DNA of 64,000 nt, taken from assembly GCA_019454205.1 (NCBI GenBank), contig CP075369.1, forward strand, positions 2,480,001 to 2,544,000, written 5' to 3'. The number at the start of each line of letters is the position of its first letter. Position 1 is the stretch's first letter. Below, piece by piece: positions 1 through 8,716 of the stretch. The position numbers and the translations under genes are program-made. The notes below the pieces were generated by a model that saw nothing but the letters and a program-made list of their open reading frames with translations, was not told the origin of the DNA and ran no database searches. This DNA comes from Xanthobacteraceae bacterium. Its GTDB lineage: Bacteria; Pseudomonadota; Alphaproteobacteria; Rhizobiales; Xanthobacteraceae.

Positions 1-19
1 ACATCCGCTTTGTCCTCTT

Positions 20-256
20 ATGCAAAAGCTCCACCCCCGCTATGGCCGCATAATCGTTCCAGCGCTGCTGACATTCTTCATGACCGCTATCGTGTCCGGC
101 ATTTCAACGCTGGTCGCGGTTGGCCCAAGCCTGCTGGCGCTGAAGATTTGGTCCAGTGCATGGCCCGCATCGTGGTTCGTTGCCTTCCCCGCAGCCTCAT
201 TCATGCTGCCATTTTCACAATGGCTCGCGAGCTTCGTGGTCCAGCAGCCGAAGTAG
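20..256 (+). CDS. DUF2798 family small membrane protein
   Basis: A 78-residue protein with two predicted membrane helices (about residues 10-35 and 46-70) separated by a short loop containing Trp-rich residues (KIWSSAWPASW). The length, the Arg-Tyr-Gly start region and the two-helix layout match the DUF2798 family of small inner-membrane proteins, whose function is unknown. The window begins 19 bases upstream, so a longer N-terminus cannot be excluded and the promoter is not visible. It converges with the crotonase gene that ends 3 bases after its stop. No catalytic or binding residues can be named. Confidence 0.7.
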   Translation: MQKLHPRYGRIIVPALLTFFMTAIVSGISTLVAVGPSLLALKIWSSAWPASWFVAFPAASFMLPFSQWLASFVVQQPK

Positions 257-259
257 CGC

Positions 260-1015
260 TCAGGACTTCTTGAAGGTCCGCGCGACATAGGCGCGGATAT
301 TCTCCGCCGTCTCCGGCGCAGACCATACCTTCATGATCTTGCCGTCGAGACCGGAGCGGTCGTTCTTGAGGAATTGCCGCGCGGGTGCGCGGACGTGGAG
401 CTTGTTGACCGCGAAGGCATCCGCCCGGATTGCGGCCAGTTGCGCGGCTATTTCAAGCGAGCGATCCATCAGGCGCTCGGCGCTTACCGCCTGATCGGCA
501 AAACCACAACGGAGAGCGCCTTCGGTATCGAAGGTTTCTCCGGACGCGGTGAACTTCGGGAAGTGTAGCGGCGAAGTCGTCGCGCGCAGCACTTCAAAGG
601 CAAACGGCGGAAACGGCACGCCGACCAGCAATTCGGTCACGCCCATACGCCCGGCATCCTTCGCCAGCACGCGATAATCGGCGCAACAGGCAAGTACGCA
701 GCCGCCGGCAATGGCATGACCGTTGATGGCGGCAATCACCGGCTTCGGGAAATAGAAAATCTCCCCGTACATCTCATCGAGCGCACCCACGAGCGCGCGC
801 AGATATTTCCGCCCGCCCTCTGCGGCACGTGGAAGATCGACGCCCGCCGAGAAAATCTTTCCTTCGCTGGCGAGGATAACAGCCCGCGCATCCGATTTCG
901 CGAGCCGGCGAAACTCTTTCTTCAACGCCTTGCAGAACTCGACGTCGAGCGCGTTGGCCTTTCCATGACGCAGCGTGAGGACAGCGATATCGCCTTCGTT
1001 GCGAAGCTCGAACAC
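260..1015 (-). CDS. Enoyl-CoA hydratase/isomerase (crotonase) family protein
   Basis: A 251-residue crotonase-fold protein, expected to act on an acyl-CoA thioester in the cytoplasm, for example in fatty-acid or branched-chain degradation. Typical features are the N-terminal strands with RHGKANALD, the oxyanion-hole region GKIFSAGVDL (about residues 52-61), and the second oxyanion segment AINGHAIAGGCVLACCADYR (about 95-114). The glutamate pair used by true hydratases is not clearly in place: the usual second position falls within TELLVGVPFPP. It may therefore be an isomerase, a hydrolase or another crotonase subtype. It lies 3 bases after the UPF0114 gene on the same strand and is probably co-transcribed with it. 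The exact substrate is unknown. Confidence 0.85.
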   Translation of the reverse strand: MFELRNEGDIAVLTLRHGKANALDVEFCKALKKEFRRLAKSDARAVILASEGKIFSAGVDLPRAAEGGRKYLRALVGALDEMYGEIFYFPKPVIAAINGHAIAGGCVLACCADYRVLAKDAGRMGVTELLVGVPFPPFAFEVLRATTSPLHFPKFTASGETFDTEGALRCGFADQAVSAERLMDRSLEIAAQLAAIRADAFAVNKLHVRAPARQFLKNDRSGLDGKIMKVWSAPETAENIRAYVARTFKKS

Positions 1016-1018
1016 TTC

Positions 1019-1567
1019 TTACTTCTCGCTCTGCTTCTTGTGATGCTGCATGAACATGAACACCGTCAGCGCAAGGATGACCGCGCCGATCCCACCGCCC
1101 ATTAAAAGCAGGTTTTGCGAGGCTTCGCCGATGATGGTGCGGCCGAGGAAAAACACCGCAAGCACCAGGATCACCACGCCGGACAACGTAGTCTTGAGAT
1201 CGTCGATGGTTTCGACCTTCACCCACTTCGGCACAGGGATCTCATCCTGAATGTAGAGCTGATACAGGCCGATCGCGACGATGTGCAGCACCGTCACGAG
1301 GAGGAAGGTATCGACCGCTTCGATGGCAGCGAGTGTCAGCTTTTTGCCGTCCGACTTCGTGGTGAGCAGTAGCTTCACCGCTTCATACACTTCAAACAGC
1401 GCATAGATCAGCAGCGCGGTGGCGATCACGAAGGTCGCGACGATGGCGATCAGCATCGTGCCGCGCGCGAACAGCACGAACGTGCCGAGAAACGGCCGTT
1501 CTTTCAGCGCCAGCCGCCAGTCGATGTCGTTTTGAAGTGGGAGCTTTTGTTTGCGGGGAGCGGCCAT
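1019..1567 (-). CDS. UPF0114 (YqhA) family inner-membrane protein
   Basis: A 182-residue protein with about four predicted transmembrane helices: residues 26-60 (FVLFARGTMLIAIVATFV), 80-105, 125-145 and 153-172. It ends in a charged tail (HHKKQSEK). The order of helices and the conserved region around EAVDTFLLVTVLHIVAIGLYQ match the UPF0114/YqhA family of uncharacterised membrane proteins. It precedes the crotonase gene by 3 bases on the same strand, but nothing links the two functionally. The start is the ATG following a weak purine-rich stretch (GGAACTT). Function unknown. Confidence 0.8.
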   Translation of the reverse strand: MAAPRKQKLPLQNDIDWRLALKERPFLGTFVLFARGTMLIAIVATFVIATALLIYALFEVYEAVKLLLTTKSDGKKLTLAAIEAVDTFLLVTVLHIVAIGLYQLYIQDEIPVPKWVKVETIDDLKTTLSGVVILVLAVFFLGRTIIGEASQNLLLMGGGIGAVILALTVFMFMQHHKKQSEK

Positions 1568-1643
1568 TTTAAGTTCCTTCTCCGCATCCTTCGGGACAAC
1601 CGCTTCGCGGCATCCTAAGCATGAGGATTAAAAAAGTAACATG

Positions 1644-1753
1644 CCTCATGGTGAGGAGCGAGCAACCGATGTCGGGTTCACCCGACATCGGAATTCTAAG
1701 AATTCATAAGCCGGCCGAGGCCGACTTGTGTACTCGCGTCTCGAAACATGAGG
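1644..1753. repeat. Nested palindromic intergenic element (REP-like)
   Basis: The outer arms are CCTCATG (1644-1650) and CATGAGG (1747-1753), with partial further pairing inward (GAG and GCGAG on each side). Nested inside is a perfect hairpin with 11-bp arms CCGATGTCGGG (1666-1676) and CCCGACATCGG (1681-1691) around a TTCA loop. It is followed at once by GAATTCTAAGAATTC. The edges (CCTCATGGTGAGGAGC and GCGTCTCGAAACATGAGG) resemble palindromic units I know to be dispersed in rhizobial genomes. Neither side has a T-tract, so it is not a canonical terminator. It fills the gap between the acyl-CoA synthetase stop and the UPF0114 start. Confidence 0.6.
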
Positions 1754-1759
1754 AGAAAA

Positions 1760-3388
1760 TCAAACTTCCTTTGTCATCTCGCGCAGCTTGAACTTCTGAA
1801 TCTTTCCGGTCGAGGTCTTCGGCAATTCGACGAAAGCGATGTGCCGCGGCACCTTGAAGCCCGCGAGGTTCGCCTTGCAGTGGGCGATCAGTTCTTCCCG
1901 AGTCGCTTCCTTGCCGGGCTTCAGTTCGATGAACGCGCAGGGCGTCTCTCCCCACTTGTCGTCGGCTTTCGCGACCACCGCCGCCGCCTGCACCGCAGGG
2001 TGCTTGTAGAGCGCGTCTTCCACTTCAATCGACGAAATATTCTCACCACCGGAAATGATGATGTCCTTGGAGCGGTCTTTCAGCTGAATGTAGCCATCCG
2101 CATGCATCACGCCGAGATCGCCGGAGTGAAACCAGCCACCCGCGAACGCCTTCTGCGTGGCGGACGGGTTCTTCAGATAACCCTTCATCACCACGTTGCC
2201 ACGAAACATCACCTCGCCCATCGTCTCGCCGTCGCGCGGCACCGGCTGCATGGTCTCCGGGTCCATGACGTCAAGGCCTTCGAGCGGATTGATGGTGACG
2301 CCCTGCCGCGCCTTCTTCGCGGCCTGCGCCGCCGGATCGAGCAGATCCCATTCCTGATGCCAGTCGTTCACCGCGGCCGGGCCGTAGGTTTCGGTTAGGC
2401 CGTAAAGGTGCGTGACGTTGAAGCCAGCACCCTTCATGCCGGCCAGCACCGCTTCCGGCGGCGGCGCAGCCGCGGTGAAGAACTCCACCACATGCGGCAG
2501 CGGTTTCTTTTCTTCTTCCGGCGCGTTGAGCAACGTCGCCATGACAATCGGCGCGCCGCAGAGATGCGTGACTTTATGCTCCGCGATCAGATCGAACATC
2601 AGCTTCGCGCGCACCTGCCTGAGACAGACATGCGTGCCGGAGCAGACCGAAATCGACCACGGGAAGCACCAGCCGTTGCAGTGAAACATCGGCAGGGTCC
2701 AGAGATAGACCGCGTGCTTCTTCATGCTGCCGGTCAGCACGTTGCCGGTCGCGAGCAACGCCGCGCCGCGATGATGGTAGACCACGCCCTTCGGGTCGCC
2801 GGTGGTGCCGGAAGTATAATTGAGCGAGATCGCGTCCCACTCGTCGCCCGGCGCGGCGCGCTGATAGTCTTCGCCGCCCTCCGCGACCAGCGCCTCATAA
2901 TCGAGCGTACCGATCCTCTCGCCGTCGCCCTTGTATTCGGGATCGTCGTAATCGACGACCAGCGGCTTCGCCTTGCAAAGTTTCAACGCTTCCTTCGCGA
3001 CCTTGGAAAATTCCTTGTCGACGATGAAAATCTTCGCCTCGCCGTGATCGAGCGAGAACGCGACGATCGCGGCGTCGAGGCGCGTGTTCAGCGTGTTCAG
3101 CACGCCGCCGGTCATCGGCACGCCGTAATGGCATTCCAGCATCGCAGGCGTATTGGCGAGCAGCACCGCGACCGTATCGCCACGCGCGATCCCGCGCTTA
3201 GCAAGCGCGGATGCCAGCTTCTTCGAGCGCGCATGGAATTCGCGATAGGTCCGGCGCATCGGCCCGTGGATGATCGCGACATGATCCGGGAACACCGCGG
3301 CCGAGCGTTCCAGAAACGCAATCGGCGTCAGCGGCTGATAGTTGGCCGGGTTCTTGTCGAGATCGGTGTCGTAGGCGGTCTTTTTCAT
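1760..3388 (-). CDS. Acyl-CoA synthetase (AMP-forming, FadD-like)
   Basis: A 542-residue ANL-superfamily ligase that activates a carboxylic acid to its CoA thioester via an acyl-adenylate. The P-loop-like AMP-binding motif is YTSGTTGDPKGV, followed by the YGLTETYGP adenine-binding segment, the hinge region GWFHSGDLGVMHADGYIQLKDR (given here in two runs: GWFHSGDLG, then DGYIQLKDR), and the C-terminal catalytic lysine in KTSTGKIQKF. The overall pattern is closest to short/medium/long-chain acyl-CoA synthetases (FadD3/AlkK-like). I chose the ATG at 3388 because AAGGGGT lies just upstream on the minus strand; the reading frame is open 13 codons further but without a better site. Substrate chain length cannot be read from the sequence. 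Confidence 0.9.
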   Translation of the reverse strand: MKKTAYDTDLDKNPANYQPLTPIAFLERSAAVFPDHVAIIHGPMRRTYREFHARSKKLASALAKRGIARGDTVAVLLANTPAMLECHYGVPMTGGVLNTLNTRLDAAIVAFSLDHGEAKIFIVDKEFSKVAKEALKLCKAKPLVVDYDDPEYKGDGERIGTLDYEALVAEGGEDYQRAAPGDEWDAISLNYTSGTTGDPKGVVYHHRGAALLATGNVLTGSMKKHAVYLWTLPMFHCNGWCFPWSISVCSGTHVCLRQVRAKLMFDLIAEHKVTHLCGAPIVMATLLNAPEEEKKPLPHVVEFFTAAAPPPEAVLAGMKGAGFNVTHLYGLTETYGPAAVNDWHQEWDLLDPAAQAAKKARQGVTINPLEGLDVMDPETMQPVPRDGETMGEVMFRGNVVMKGYLKNPSATQKAFAGGWFHSGDLGVMHADGYIQLKDRSKDIIISGGENISSIEVEDALYKHPAVQAAAVVAKADDKWGETPCAFIELKPGKEATREELIAHCKANLAGFKVPRHIAFVELPKTSTGKIQKFKLREMTKEV

Positions 3389-3471
3389 ACGGTAACCCCT
3401 TGCTGGCGCGACCCTAGCGAACGACAAGGGTTTCGATCAATCTGGCTTTTGACAAACGGGAGCGGCCACGG

Positions 3472-4095
3472 ATGCGCTGGATTGCCGGAATACTGGCGGC
3501 GCTCGGCGCCTTCGCGCTGGTCCTGCAATTCCGGCTGGTGCTCGGCGTGAATGCCGTGGCCGGCATCGGGATTGGCGAAACCGTGGTCCGCTTCTTCTCC
3601 TACTTCACGATCCTCTCGAACACGATGGCCGCCCTAGCCTTGCTCGGCATCGCGCTTGGCCATCGCAATACGTTCTTTTCGCATGCAGGCGTGCAGACCG
3701 CGATTGCCGCCTACATCACAGTGGTCTGCATCGTTTATTTCTTCATCCTGAGCGCGCTCTGGACGCCCACCGGCCCGCAATGGCTGGCAGACGTGCTGCT
3801 ACATTATGCAATGCCGGTATTGTATGTGCTGTTCTGGCTTGCCTTCGTGCCGAAGGATTCGCTTCGCTGGCGCGACGTGCCGTACTGGCTGATCTTCCCG
3901 TTACTTTATGTGATCGTAGTATTGGCGCGTGGCAGCTTCGCGAATTTCTGGCCTTATCCGTTTCTGGAAACCGGCAGGCTTGGCTGGGGCGCGGTGCTCT
4001 TGAATTGCGCGGCGATGCTCGCGTTCTTCACCGTAGTGGCGCTGGCATACACCGCCATTGCGCGGCTGCTGGCGAAGCGAGCGAAAAATATCTAG
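3472..4095 (+). CDS. Pr6Pr family membrane protein
   Basis: A 207-residue polytopic membrane protein with about six helices (residues 1-22, 38-60, 72-97, 107-125, 137-155 and 172-198). Motifs FFSYFTILSN (about residues 40-49) and ALWTPTG in the third loop are characteristic of the bacterial Pr6Pr/FAR-17a/AIG1-like family, which has conserved Thr and His residues in the membrane; HYAMPVLY here carries the conserved His. The biochemical role in bacteria is not established. It is divergent from the acyl-CoA synthetase and overlaps the convergent TauE-type gene by 4 bases at the stop codons. Confidence 0.75.
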   Translation: MRWIAGILAALGAFALVLQFRLVLGVNAVAGIGIGETVVRFFSYFTILSNTMAALALLGIALGHRNTFFSHAGVQTAIAAYITVVCIVYFFILSALWTPTGPQWLADVLLHYAMPVLYVLFWLAFVPKDSLRWRDVPYWLIFPLLYVIVVLARGSFANFWPYPFLETGRLGWGAVLLNCAAMLAFFTVVALAYTAIARLLAKRAKNI

Positions 4096-4853
4096 CGGAA
4101 GAACAGCGTGCCCGCGCCCTGCCGGATCAATTCGAGCGAGACGAGGAACATCAGCGCATAAGCGATGCGGTAGAACAGTTTTTCCGGCACGCGCTTCACC
4201 AGCCATATACCGGAAAGATTGGTGAAGATCGCAAGCGGCATCAGCACCAGCGCAGTGAGTAGCGTGCTTTTCGTGAACTCCCCGAGAAAGAAGAACGGGA
4301 TCACCTTCACTGCGTTCACGCAGGCAAAGAAGATCGTGAAGGTGCCGACGAAAACCATTTTCGGCAATTTCTGCGGCAACACATGAATGTTGACCGGCGG
4401 CGAGCCAGCATGCGCCAGCGTGCTGGTGAAGCCGGACAGTGCGCCCCAGAATACGCCGCTTGCGGCATTCGGCTTTTTCGCTTCCGCCGCCTTCCCCAAC
4501 CCGAACCACTGGTTCAGCACGAACACGCATGCGATCACGCCGATGATGAGCTTGACCCACGCATCCGACACATAGGCGGCGAGCGCCCACGCAATTCCAA
4601 TTCCCGCAACCGCGCCCGGCAGCAGCACCTTCAGGTTCCACGCATCCCATTCGCGCCGGAACGCCCAGAGCGAAATCGCATCCTGCATGAGCAGGATCGG
4701 CAGCAGGATCGCGGCCGCCTGCAACGGCGGCACGATCAACGCGAGTAGTGGCGTCGCCGCCATGCCGATGCCGCCGAACCCGCCCTTGGCGAAGCCAAAG
4801 CAGGTCACGGCTATCGCCGCGACAATCCAGAAGACGGGATCGGTGGAAAGCAT
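4092..4853 (-). CDS. TauE/SafE family sulfite exporter-like permease
   Basis: A 253-residue membrane protein with about eight hydrophobic helices in the two-repeat arrangement of the TauE/SafE family. These carriers move organosulfur compounds, sulfite or other anions across the inner membrane. The N-terminal repeat has the glycine-rich FGFAKGGFGGIGMAATPLLA segment and the second has SGFTSTLAHAGSPPVNIHVLPQ (split here for length: SGFTSTLAHAG, PPVNIHVLPQ); both are typical of the family. The ATG at 4853 is the natural start; the same frame stays open far upstream only because it is antisense to the synthetase gene. It is divergent from the acyl-CoA synthetase at 5037. Substrate unknown. Confidence 0.85.
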   Translation of the reverse strand: MLSTDPVFWIVAAIAVTCFGFAKGGFGGIGMAATPLLALIVPPLQAAAILLPILLMQDAISLWAFRREWDAWNLKVLLPGAVAGIGIAWALAAYVSDAWVKLIIGVIACVFVLNQWFGLGKAAEAKKPNAASGVFWGALSGFTSTLAHAGSPPVNIHVLPQKLPKMVFVGTFTIFFACVNAVKVIPFFFLGEFTKSTLLTALVLMPLAIFTNLSGIWLVKRVPEKLFYRIAYALMFLVSLELIRQGAGTLFFR

Positions 4854-4919
4854 GCGGCGCGGGTTATAGAGAGCAACTGCCTTCGTTGCTACGCAGGTTC
4901 GAGCATAGCTTTTCACCTC

Positions 4920-4948
4920 GTCATGCCCGGCATAAGCCCCGCCATGAC
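4920..4948. repeat. Short palindromic intergenic unit
   Basis: Arms GTCATG (4920-4925) and CATGAC (4943-4948) flank an imperfect GC-rich core (CCCGGC / GCCCCGC around ATAA). This looks like a degenerate copy of a GTCATGGCCGGGC-type palindrome that I recall as common in intergenic DNA of alphaproteobacteria. It lies between the divergent TauE-type permease and the acyl-CoA synthetase, within the leader of the latter. Confidence 0.35.
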
Positions 4949-5036
4949 AAATGAATCCTGCGACCAAGGCTGCTCTTGCCAAGCCGCCCGTGGCGTCCAG
5001 AATCCCGCAAAACGACAAAACGCACCGGGGAAGAAC

Positions 5037-6956
5037 ATGACCACGCCGAAGGCGAGCCGCTATCCGCAAGCCTATGCGCACTGGCAGCGCGAACCCTTCG
5101 GGTTCTGGGGCCAAGCCGCCGAGGCAATCGACTGGTTCGAGAAGCCGAAAACCGTGTTCGACCGGAAGCAGGGCGTCTATGGCCGCTGGTTTCCCGATGG
5201 CGTGCTGAACACTTGCTACAACGCGGTGGACCGCCATGTAGAGCGCGGCCGCGCCGAGCAGATCGCCTTCGCCTATGACAGCCCGGTCTCGCAATCGAAG
5301 CGCAACATCACGTACCGCGAACTGCAAACCGAAGTGAGCGCCTTCGGCGCGGTGCTTCGCGATTTCGGCGTGCAGAAAGGCGACCGCGTCGTCATCTATA
5401 TGCCGATGATCCCCGAAGCGCTGGTGGCGATGCTCGCCTGCGCGCGCATCGGCGCGGTTCATTCGGTGGTGTTCGGCGGTTTCGCGCCGAAGGAACTGGC
5501 GACGCGCCTCAACGACGCGAAACCGAAACTGCTGCTCACCGCGAGCTGCGGCATCGAAGTGACGCGCGTGGTCGAATATAAACCGCTGCTCGATGCCGCG
5601 ATCGAACTGGCGGAGTCGAAACCCGAAACGGTGATCCTGTTCCAGCGCCCGCAGGCAAAGGCGGAGATGAAGGCGGGCCGCGACCACGACTGGGCGTCGC
5701 TTCGCGAAGCCGCGCTGGCCGCGAAGAAGACTTCCGAATGCGTGCCGGTGAAGGCCACCGACCCGCTCTACATTCTCTATACATCCGGCACCACCGGCAT
5801 CCCGAAAGGCGTCGTGCGCGACAACGGCGGCCACGCCGTCGCGCTGAAATGGTCGATGGAGTTCATGTACGGCATTAGGGAAGGCGAAGTCTGGTGGACT
5901 TCGTCCGACATCGGCTGGGTCGTCGGCCACTCGTACATCGTCTACGGCCCGCTGTTTCACGGCTGCACGTCGGTTGTGTACGAGGGCAAGCCGGTCGGCA
6001 CGCCAGACGCAGGCGCGTTCTGGCGGGTCGCGTCCGAACACAAGGCGGTCGCGCTGTTCACCGCGCCCACCGCCTTCCGCGCGATCAAGAAGGAAGACCC
6101 CGAAGGCAAGCGCGTGAAGGACTACGACCTTTCCTCCTTCCGCACGCTGTTCCTCGCCGGCGAGCGCGCCGACCCGGACACGATCAAGTGGGCGGAGAAA
6201 ATCCTGAACGTGCCGGTGATCGACCACTGGTGGCAGACCGAAACCGGCTGGACAATCGTCGGCAACCCGATGGGCTACGGCATGTTGCCGGTGAAGCACG
6301 GCTCGCCAACGGTGCCGATGCCTGGCTACGACGTGCAGATCGTCGATGACGGTGGCAAGCCGGTCGATGCCGGCAAGATGGGCAACATCGTCGTGAAGCT
6401 GCCACTGCCGCCGGGATGTTTCCCGACGCTGTGGCAGCAGGACGAACGGTTCAGGGAATCGTACCTCGCCGAATTCCCCGGCTACTACAAAACCGCCGAT
6501 GCCGGATACAAGGACGAGGACGGCTATCTCTATGTGCTGGGCCGCACCGACGACATCATCAACGTCGCGGGCCATCGCCTCTCCACCGGCGGCATGGAAG
6601 AAGTGCTCGCTTCCCACAACGACGTCGCGGAATGCGCAGTGATCGGCGTCGCGGATTCGATGAAGGGCGAGGTGCCAGTCGGTTTCGTCGTCCTGAAATC
6701 CGGCGTGAACAAGCCTGACGAAACCATCGAGAAGGAACTGATCGCACTGGTGCGCGAGAAGATCGGCCCGGTCGCGGCGTTCAAGAGCGCCATGGTGATC
6801 AAGCGCCTGCCGAAAACCCGCTCCGGCAAGATCGTGCGCGGTACCATGAAGAAGATCGCCGACAAGGAGCCGTGGAACATGCCGGCCACCATCGACGATC
6901 CGGTGACGCTCGACGAGATCAAGGCCGCGCTCCAGAGCAAGGGAATGGCGCAATAA
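5037..6956 (+). CDS. prpE: Propionyl-/acetyl-CoA synthetase-like AMP-forming ligase
   Basis: A 639-residue ANL ligase of the acetyl-/propionyl-CoA synthetase class, making acyl-CoA from a short carboxylic acid with ATP. It carries the N-terminal acyl-CoA synthetase domain (YAHWQREPFGFWGQAAEAI), the AMP-binding motif YTSGTTGIPKGVVRDNGGHA, the segment WWTSSDIGWVVGHSYIVYGP, WWQTETGW, YKTADAGYKDEDGYLYVLGR, and the catalytic lysine near the end (KTRSGKIVRG). The RDNGGH and SDIGWVVGHSY blocks are closer to PrpE than to Acs. I set the start at the ATG at 5037, preceded by GGGGAAGAAC; an upstream in-frame ATG would cover the palindromic unit. The SDR gene begins 2 bases after its stop, implying an operon. 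Confidence 0.88.
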   Translation: MTTPKASRYPQAYAHWQREPFGFWGQAAEAIDWFEKPKTVFDRKQGVYGRWFPDGVLNTCYNAVDRHVERGRAEQIAFAYDSPVSQSKRNITYRELQTEVSAFGAVLRDFGVQKGDRVVIYMPMIPEALVAMLACARIGAVHSVVFGGFAPKELATRLNDAKPKLLLTASCGIEVTRVVEYKPLLDAAIELAESKPETVILFQRPQAKAEMKAGRDHDWASLREAALAAKKTSECVPVKATDPLYILYTSGTTGIPKGVVRDNGGHAVALKWSMEFMYGIREGEVWWTSSDIGWVVGHSYIVYGPLFHGCTSVVYEGKPVGTPDAGAFWRVASEHKAVALFTAPTAFRAIKKEDPEGKRVKDYDLSSFRTLFLAGERADPDTIKWAEKILNVPVIDHWWQTETGWTIVGNPMGYGMLPVKHGSPTVPMPGYDVQIVDDGGKPVDAGKMGNIVVKLPLPPGCFPTLWQQDERFRESYLAEFPGYYKTADAGYKDEDGYLYVLGRTDDIINVAGHRLSTGGMEEVLASHNDVAECAVIGVADSMKGEVPVGFVVLKSGVNKPDETIEKELIALVREKIGPVAAFKSAMVIKRLPKTRSGKIVRGTMKKIADKEPWNMPATIDDPVTLDEIKAALQSKGMAQ

Positions 6957-6958
6957 GG

Positions 6959-7753
6959 ATGGCAAACCTCAAAGACCGCGTCGCCCTTGTCACTGGCGCT
7001 GCGCGTGGCATCGGCCTCGCCATTGCAAAGCGCTTCGTCGAGGACGGCGCGCAAATCGTTCTCTCCGACATCGACGGAAAGGTCGGCGGGGAAGCGACGA
7101 AAGCGCTCGGCGCGAACGCGCATTTCATCGCCTGCGATGTAGGCAACGCGAACGCGGTCGCAGCGCTGGTGAAGGATACGGTCGCAAAACTCGGCGCGCT
7201 CGACATCCTCGTCAACAATGCCGGCATCATCCACACCGCCGACTTCCTCGACATTTCCGAATCCGATTTCGACCGCGTGCTGCGCGTGAACCTGAAAGGC
7301 TCGTTCCTCGCCGGTCAGGCCGCCGCGAAGCAAATGGTCGCGCAGGCGAAGGCGGGCCGGAAACCGGGCGCAATCATCAATATGTCTTCGGTGAACTCGG
7401 TCGTCGCGATTCCGAACCAGGTTCCCTACTCGGTGTCGAAGGGCGGCATCCAGCAACTCACCAAGGTCATGGCGCTCTCGCTCGCGCCTTACGGCATCCG
7501 CGTGAACGCCATCGGCCCCGGCTCGATTGCGACCGAGATCCTCGCGGGTGTCGCGAAGGACAAGGCCGCGAAGAAGCGGCTGCTCTCGCGCACGCCGTTG
7601 CAGCGTATCGGCGGCCCGGAAGAAATCGCAAGCGTTGCTTCGTTCCTTGCTTCCGACGACGCCAGCTATGTCACCGGCGAAACCATTTTCCCCGACGGCG
7701 GACGGCTCGCACTTAATTACATCGTCGATGTGAAGGACGAGGCGCTGGAGTAG
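6959..7753 (+). CDS. SDR family NAD(P)-dependent oxidoreductase
   Basis: A 264-residue classical short-chain dehydrogenase/reductase that uses NAD(P) on an alcohol/ketone substrate. It shows the cofactor glycine motif TGAARGIG (about residues 11-18), an Asp at the end of the second strand (LSDID) suggesting NAD preference, NNAG (about 86-89), the catalytic Ser in MSSVNS, the YxxxK pair in YSVSK, and the PG...T loop GPGSIATEI. It starts 2 bases after the prpE-like stop, so both are likely on one mRNA that ends at the following hairpin. Substrate unknown. Confidence 0.9.
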   Translation: MANLKDRVALVTGAARGIGLAIAKRFVEDGAQIVLSDIDGKVGGEATKALGANAHFIACDVGNANAVAALVKDTVAKLGALDILVNNAGIIHTADFLDISESDFDRVLRVNLKGSFLAGQAAAKQMVAQAKAGRKPGAIINMSSVNSVVAIPNQVPYSVSKGGIQQLTKVMALSLAPYGIRVNAIGPGSIATEILAGVAKDKAAKKRLLSRTPLQRIGGPEEIASVASFLASDDASYVTGETIFPDGGRLALNYIVDVKDEALE

Positions 7754-7767
7754 GCGCCAAACAAAAA

Positions 7768-7790
7768 GGCCGGGCAAAACCCGGCCTTTT
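7768..7790. terminator. Bidirectional rho-independent terminator
   Basis: Perfect 7-bp stem GGCCGGG / CCCGGCC with a CAAAA loop, flanked by AAAAA on the left and TTTT on the right. It therefore serves both the SDR gene (+) and the convergent trcR gene (-). Confidence 0.9.
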
Positions 7791-7810
7791 CAATTCCATA
7801 AAAGCGAAGA

Positions 7811-8500
7811 CTACTCGCTGCGCTTCATGCCGCCGAGCTTCGCGAACACGTTCTCCGCGTCGATCGACTGCTTGCGGTCGTCGACCGGAGGCTGATCCGC
7901 GTCGGCCTGCGGCTGCGCAGTGGTCTGTTCGGCGGGCAGCAGCGTGCGCGACGGCTCGGCCGGTTCGGCCACGCGGTTCTTGGAAGCGCGGCGCACCTCG
8001 TTGTCGAGGTCGATCTGCGAGCAGAGGCCGAGCGTAACCGGGTCCATCGGCGCGAGGTTCGGCGAATTCCAGTGCGAACGGTCGCGCACCGACTGGATCG
8101 TCGATTTCGTGGTGCCGACGAGGCGCATGATCTGCGCGTCCTTGAGTTCGGCATGGTTGCGTACCAGCCACAGGATCGCGTTCGGGCGGTCGTGCCGCTT
8201 CGAGACCGGCGTGTAGCGCGGGCCTTTCTTCGGCTTGGCTTCCGGCAGGCGCACCTTCGATTCCGACATCACCAGCTTGTGGTTCGGGTCGGCGATGGCG
8301 GCATCGAGTTCCTCGCGGCTGATCTGGCCGGAGGCCACCGGGTCGAGGCCCTTGATGCCCTGCGCGACTTCGCCGTCGGCGATCCCCTTCACTTCGAGGG
8401 GGTGCAGCTTGCAGAAGTCGGCGATCTGCTCGAACGAAAGCGAGGTATTATCGACCAGCCAGACGGCGGTCGCCTTGGGCATTAACGGCATGTGAGACAT
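7811..8500 (-). CDS. trcR: Cell-cycle transcriptional regulator TrcR (DUF1013)
   Basis: A 229-residue protein of the DUF1013 family, restricted to alphaproteobacteria, whose Caulobacter member TrcR is an essential cell-cycle-associated transcription factor. The N-terminal block LMPKATAVWLVDNTSLSFEQ (residues 6-25) and the central HTH-like region LKDAQIMRLVGTTKSTIQSV are diagnostic. The segment GPRYTPVSKRHDRPNAILWL links the two. The C-terminal third (from about residue 180) is low-complexity and Gln/Asp rich, ending in VFAKLGGMKRSE. It is transcribed alone, convergent with the SDR operon and divergent from ispH. The N-terminal start has no strong Shine-Dalgarno sequence. Confidence 0.9.
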   Translation of the reverse strand: MSHMPLMPKATAVWLVDNTSLSFEQIADFCKLHPLEVKGIADGEVAQGIKGLDPVASGQISREELDAAIADPNHKLVMSESKVRLPEAKPKKGPRYTPVSKRHDRPNAILWLVRNHAELKDAQIMRLVGTTKSTIQSVRDRSHWNSPNLAPMDPVTLGLCSQIDLDNEVRRASKNRVAEPAEPSRTLLPAEQTTAQPQADADQPPVDDRKQSIDAENVFAKLGGMKRSE

Positions 8501-8716
8501 GGTGTTCGCGCCTCTAACGCGGTCAACGTTCGTCAGCCATGTACGGTTTCGCGAGTGCCGCCGCTATTTTTCGTAGCGGGAGCCTCGGTAACGTCACGGA
8601 TGACCGGGGTCGGCGCCTATATAGGGGGAGGCCCGGTCCAAAGCAACGCAGAATGGGCTAGATGGTTGACTTACCCGGTTCCCGGCGCCGAATAGCGCCC
8701 TAAAGGCTAGAAATTT

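Noticed and set aside
4092..6965. A 957-codon minus-strand frame covering TauE-type permease and the antisense of the prpE-like gene
   Set aside because: Only the last 253 codons (from 4853) look like protein; the rest is a GC-rich antisense shadow of the acyl-CoA synthetase with no domain.
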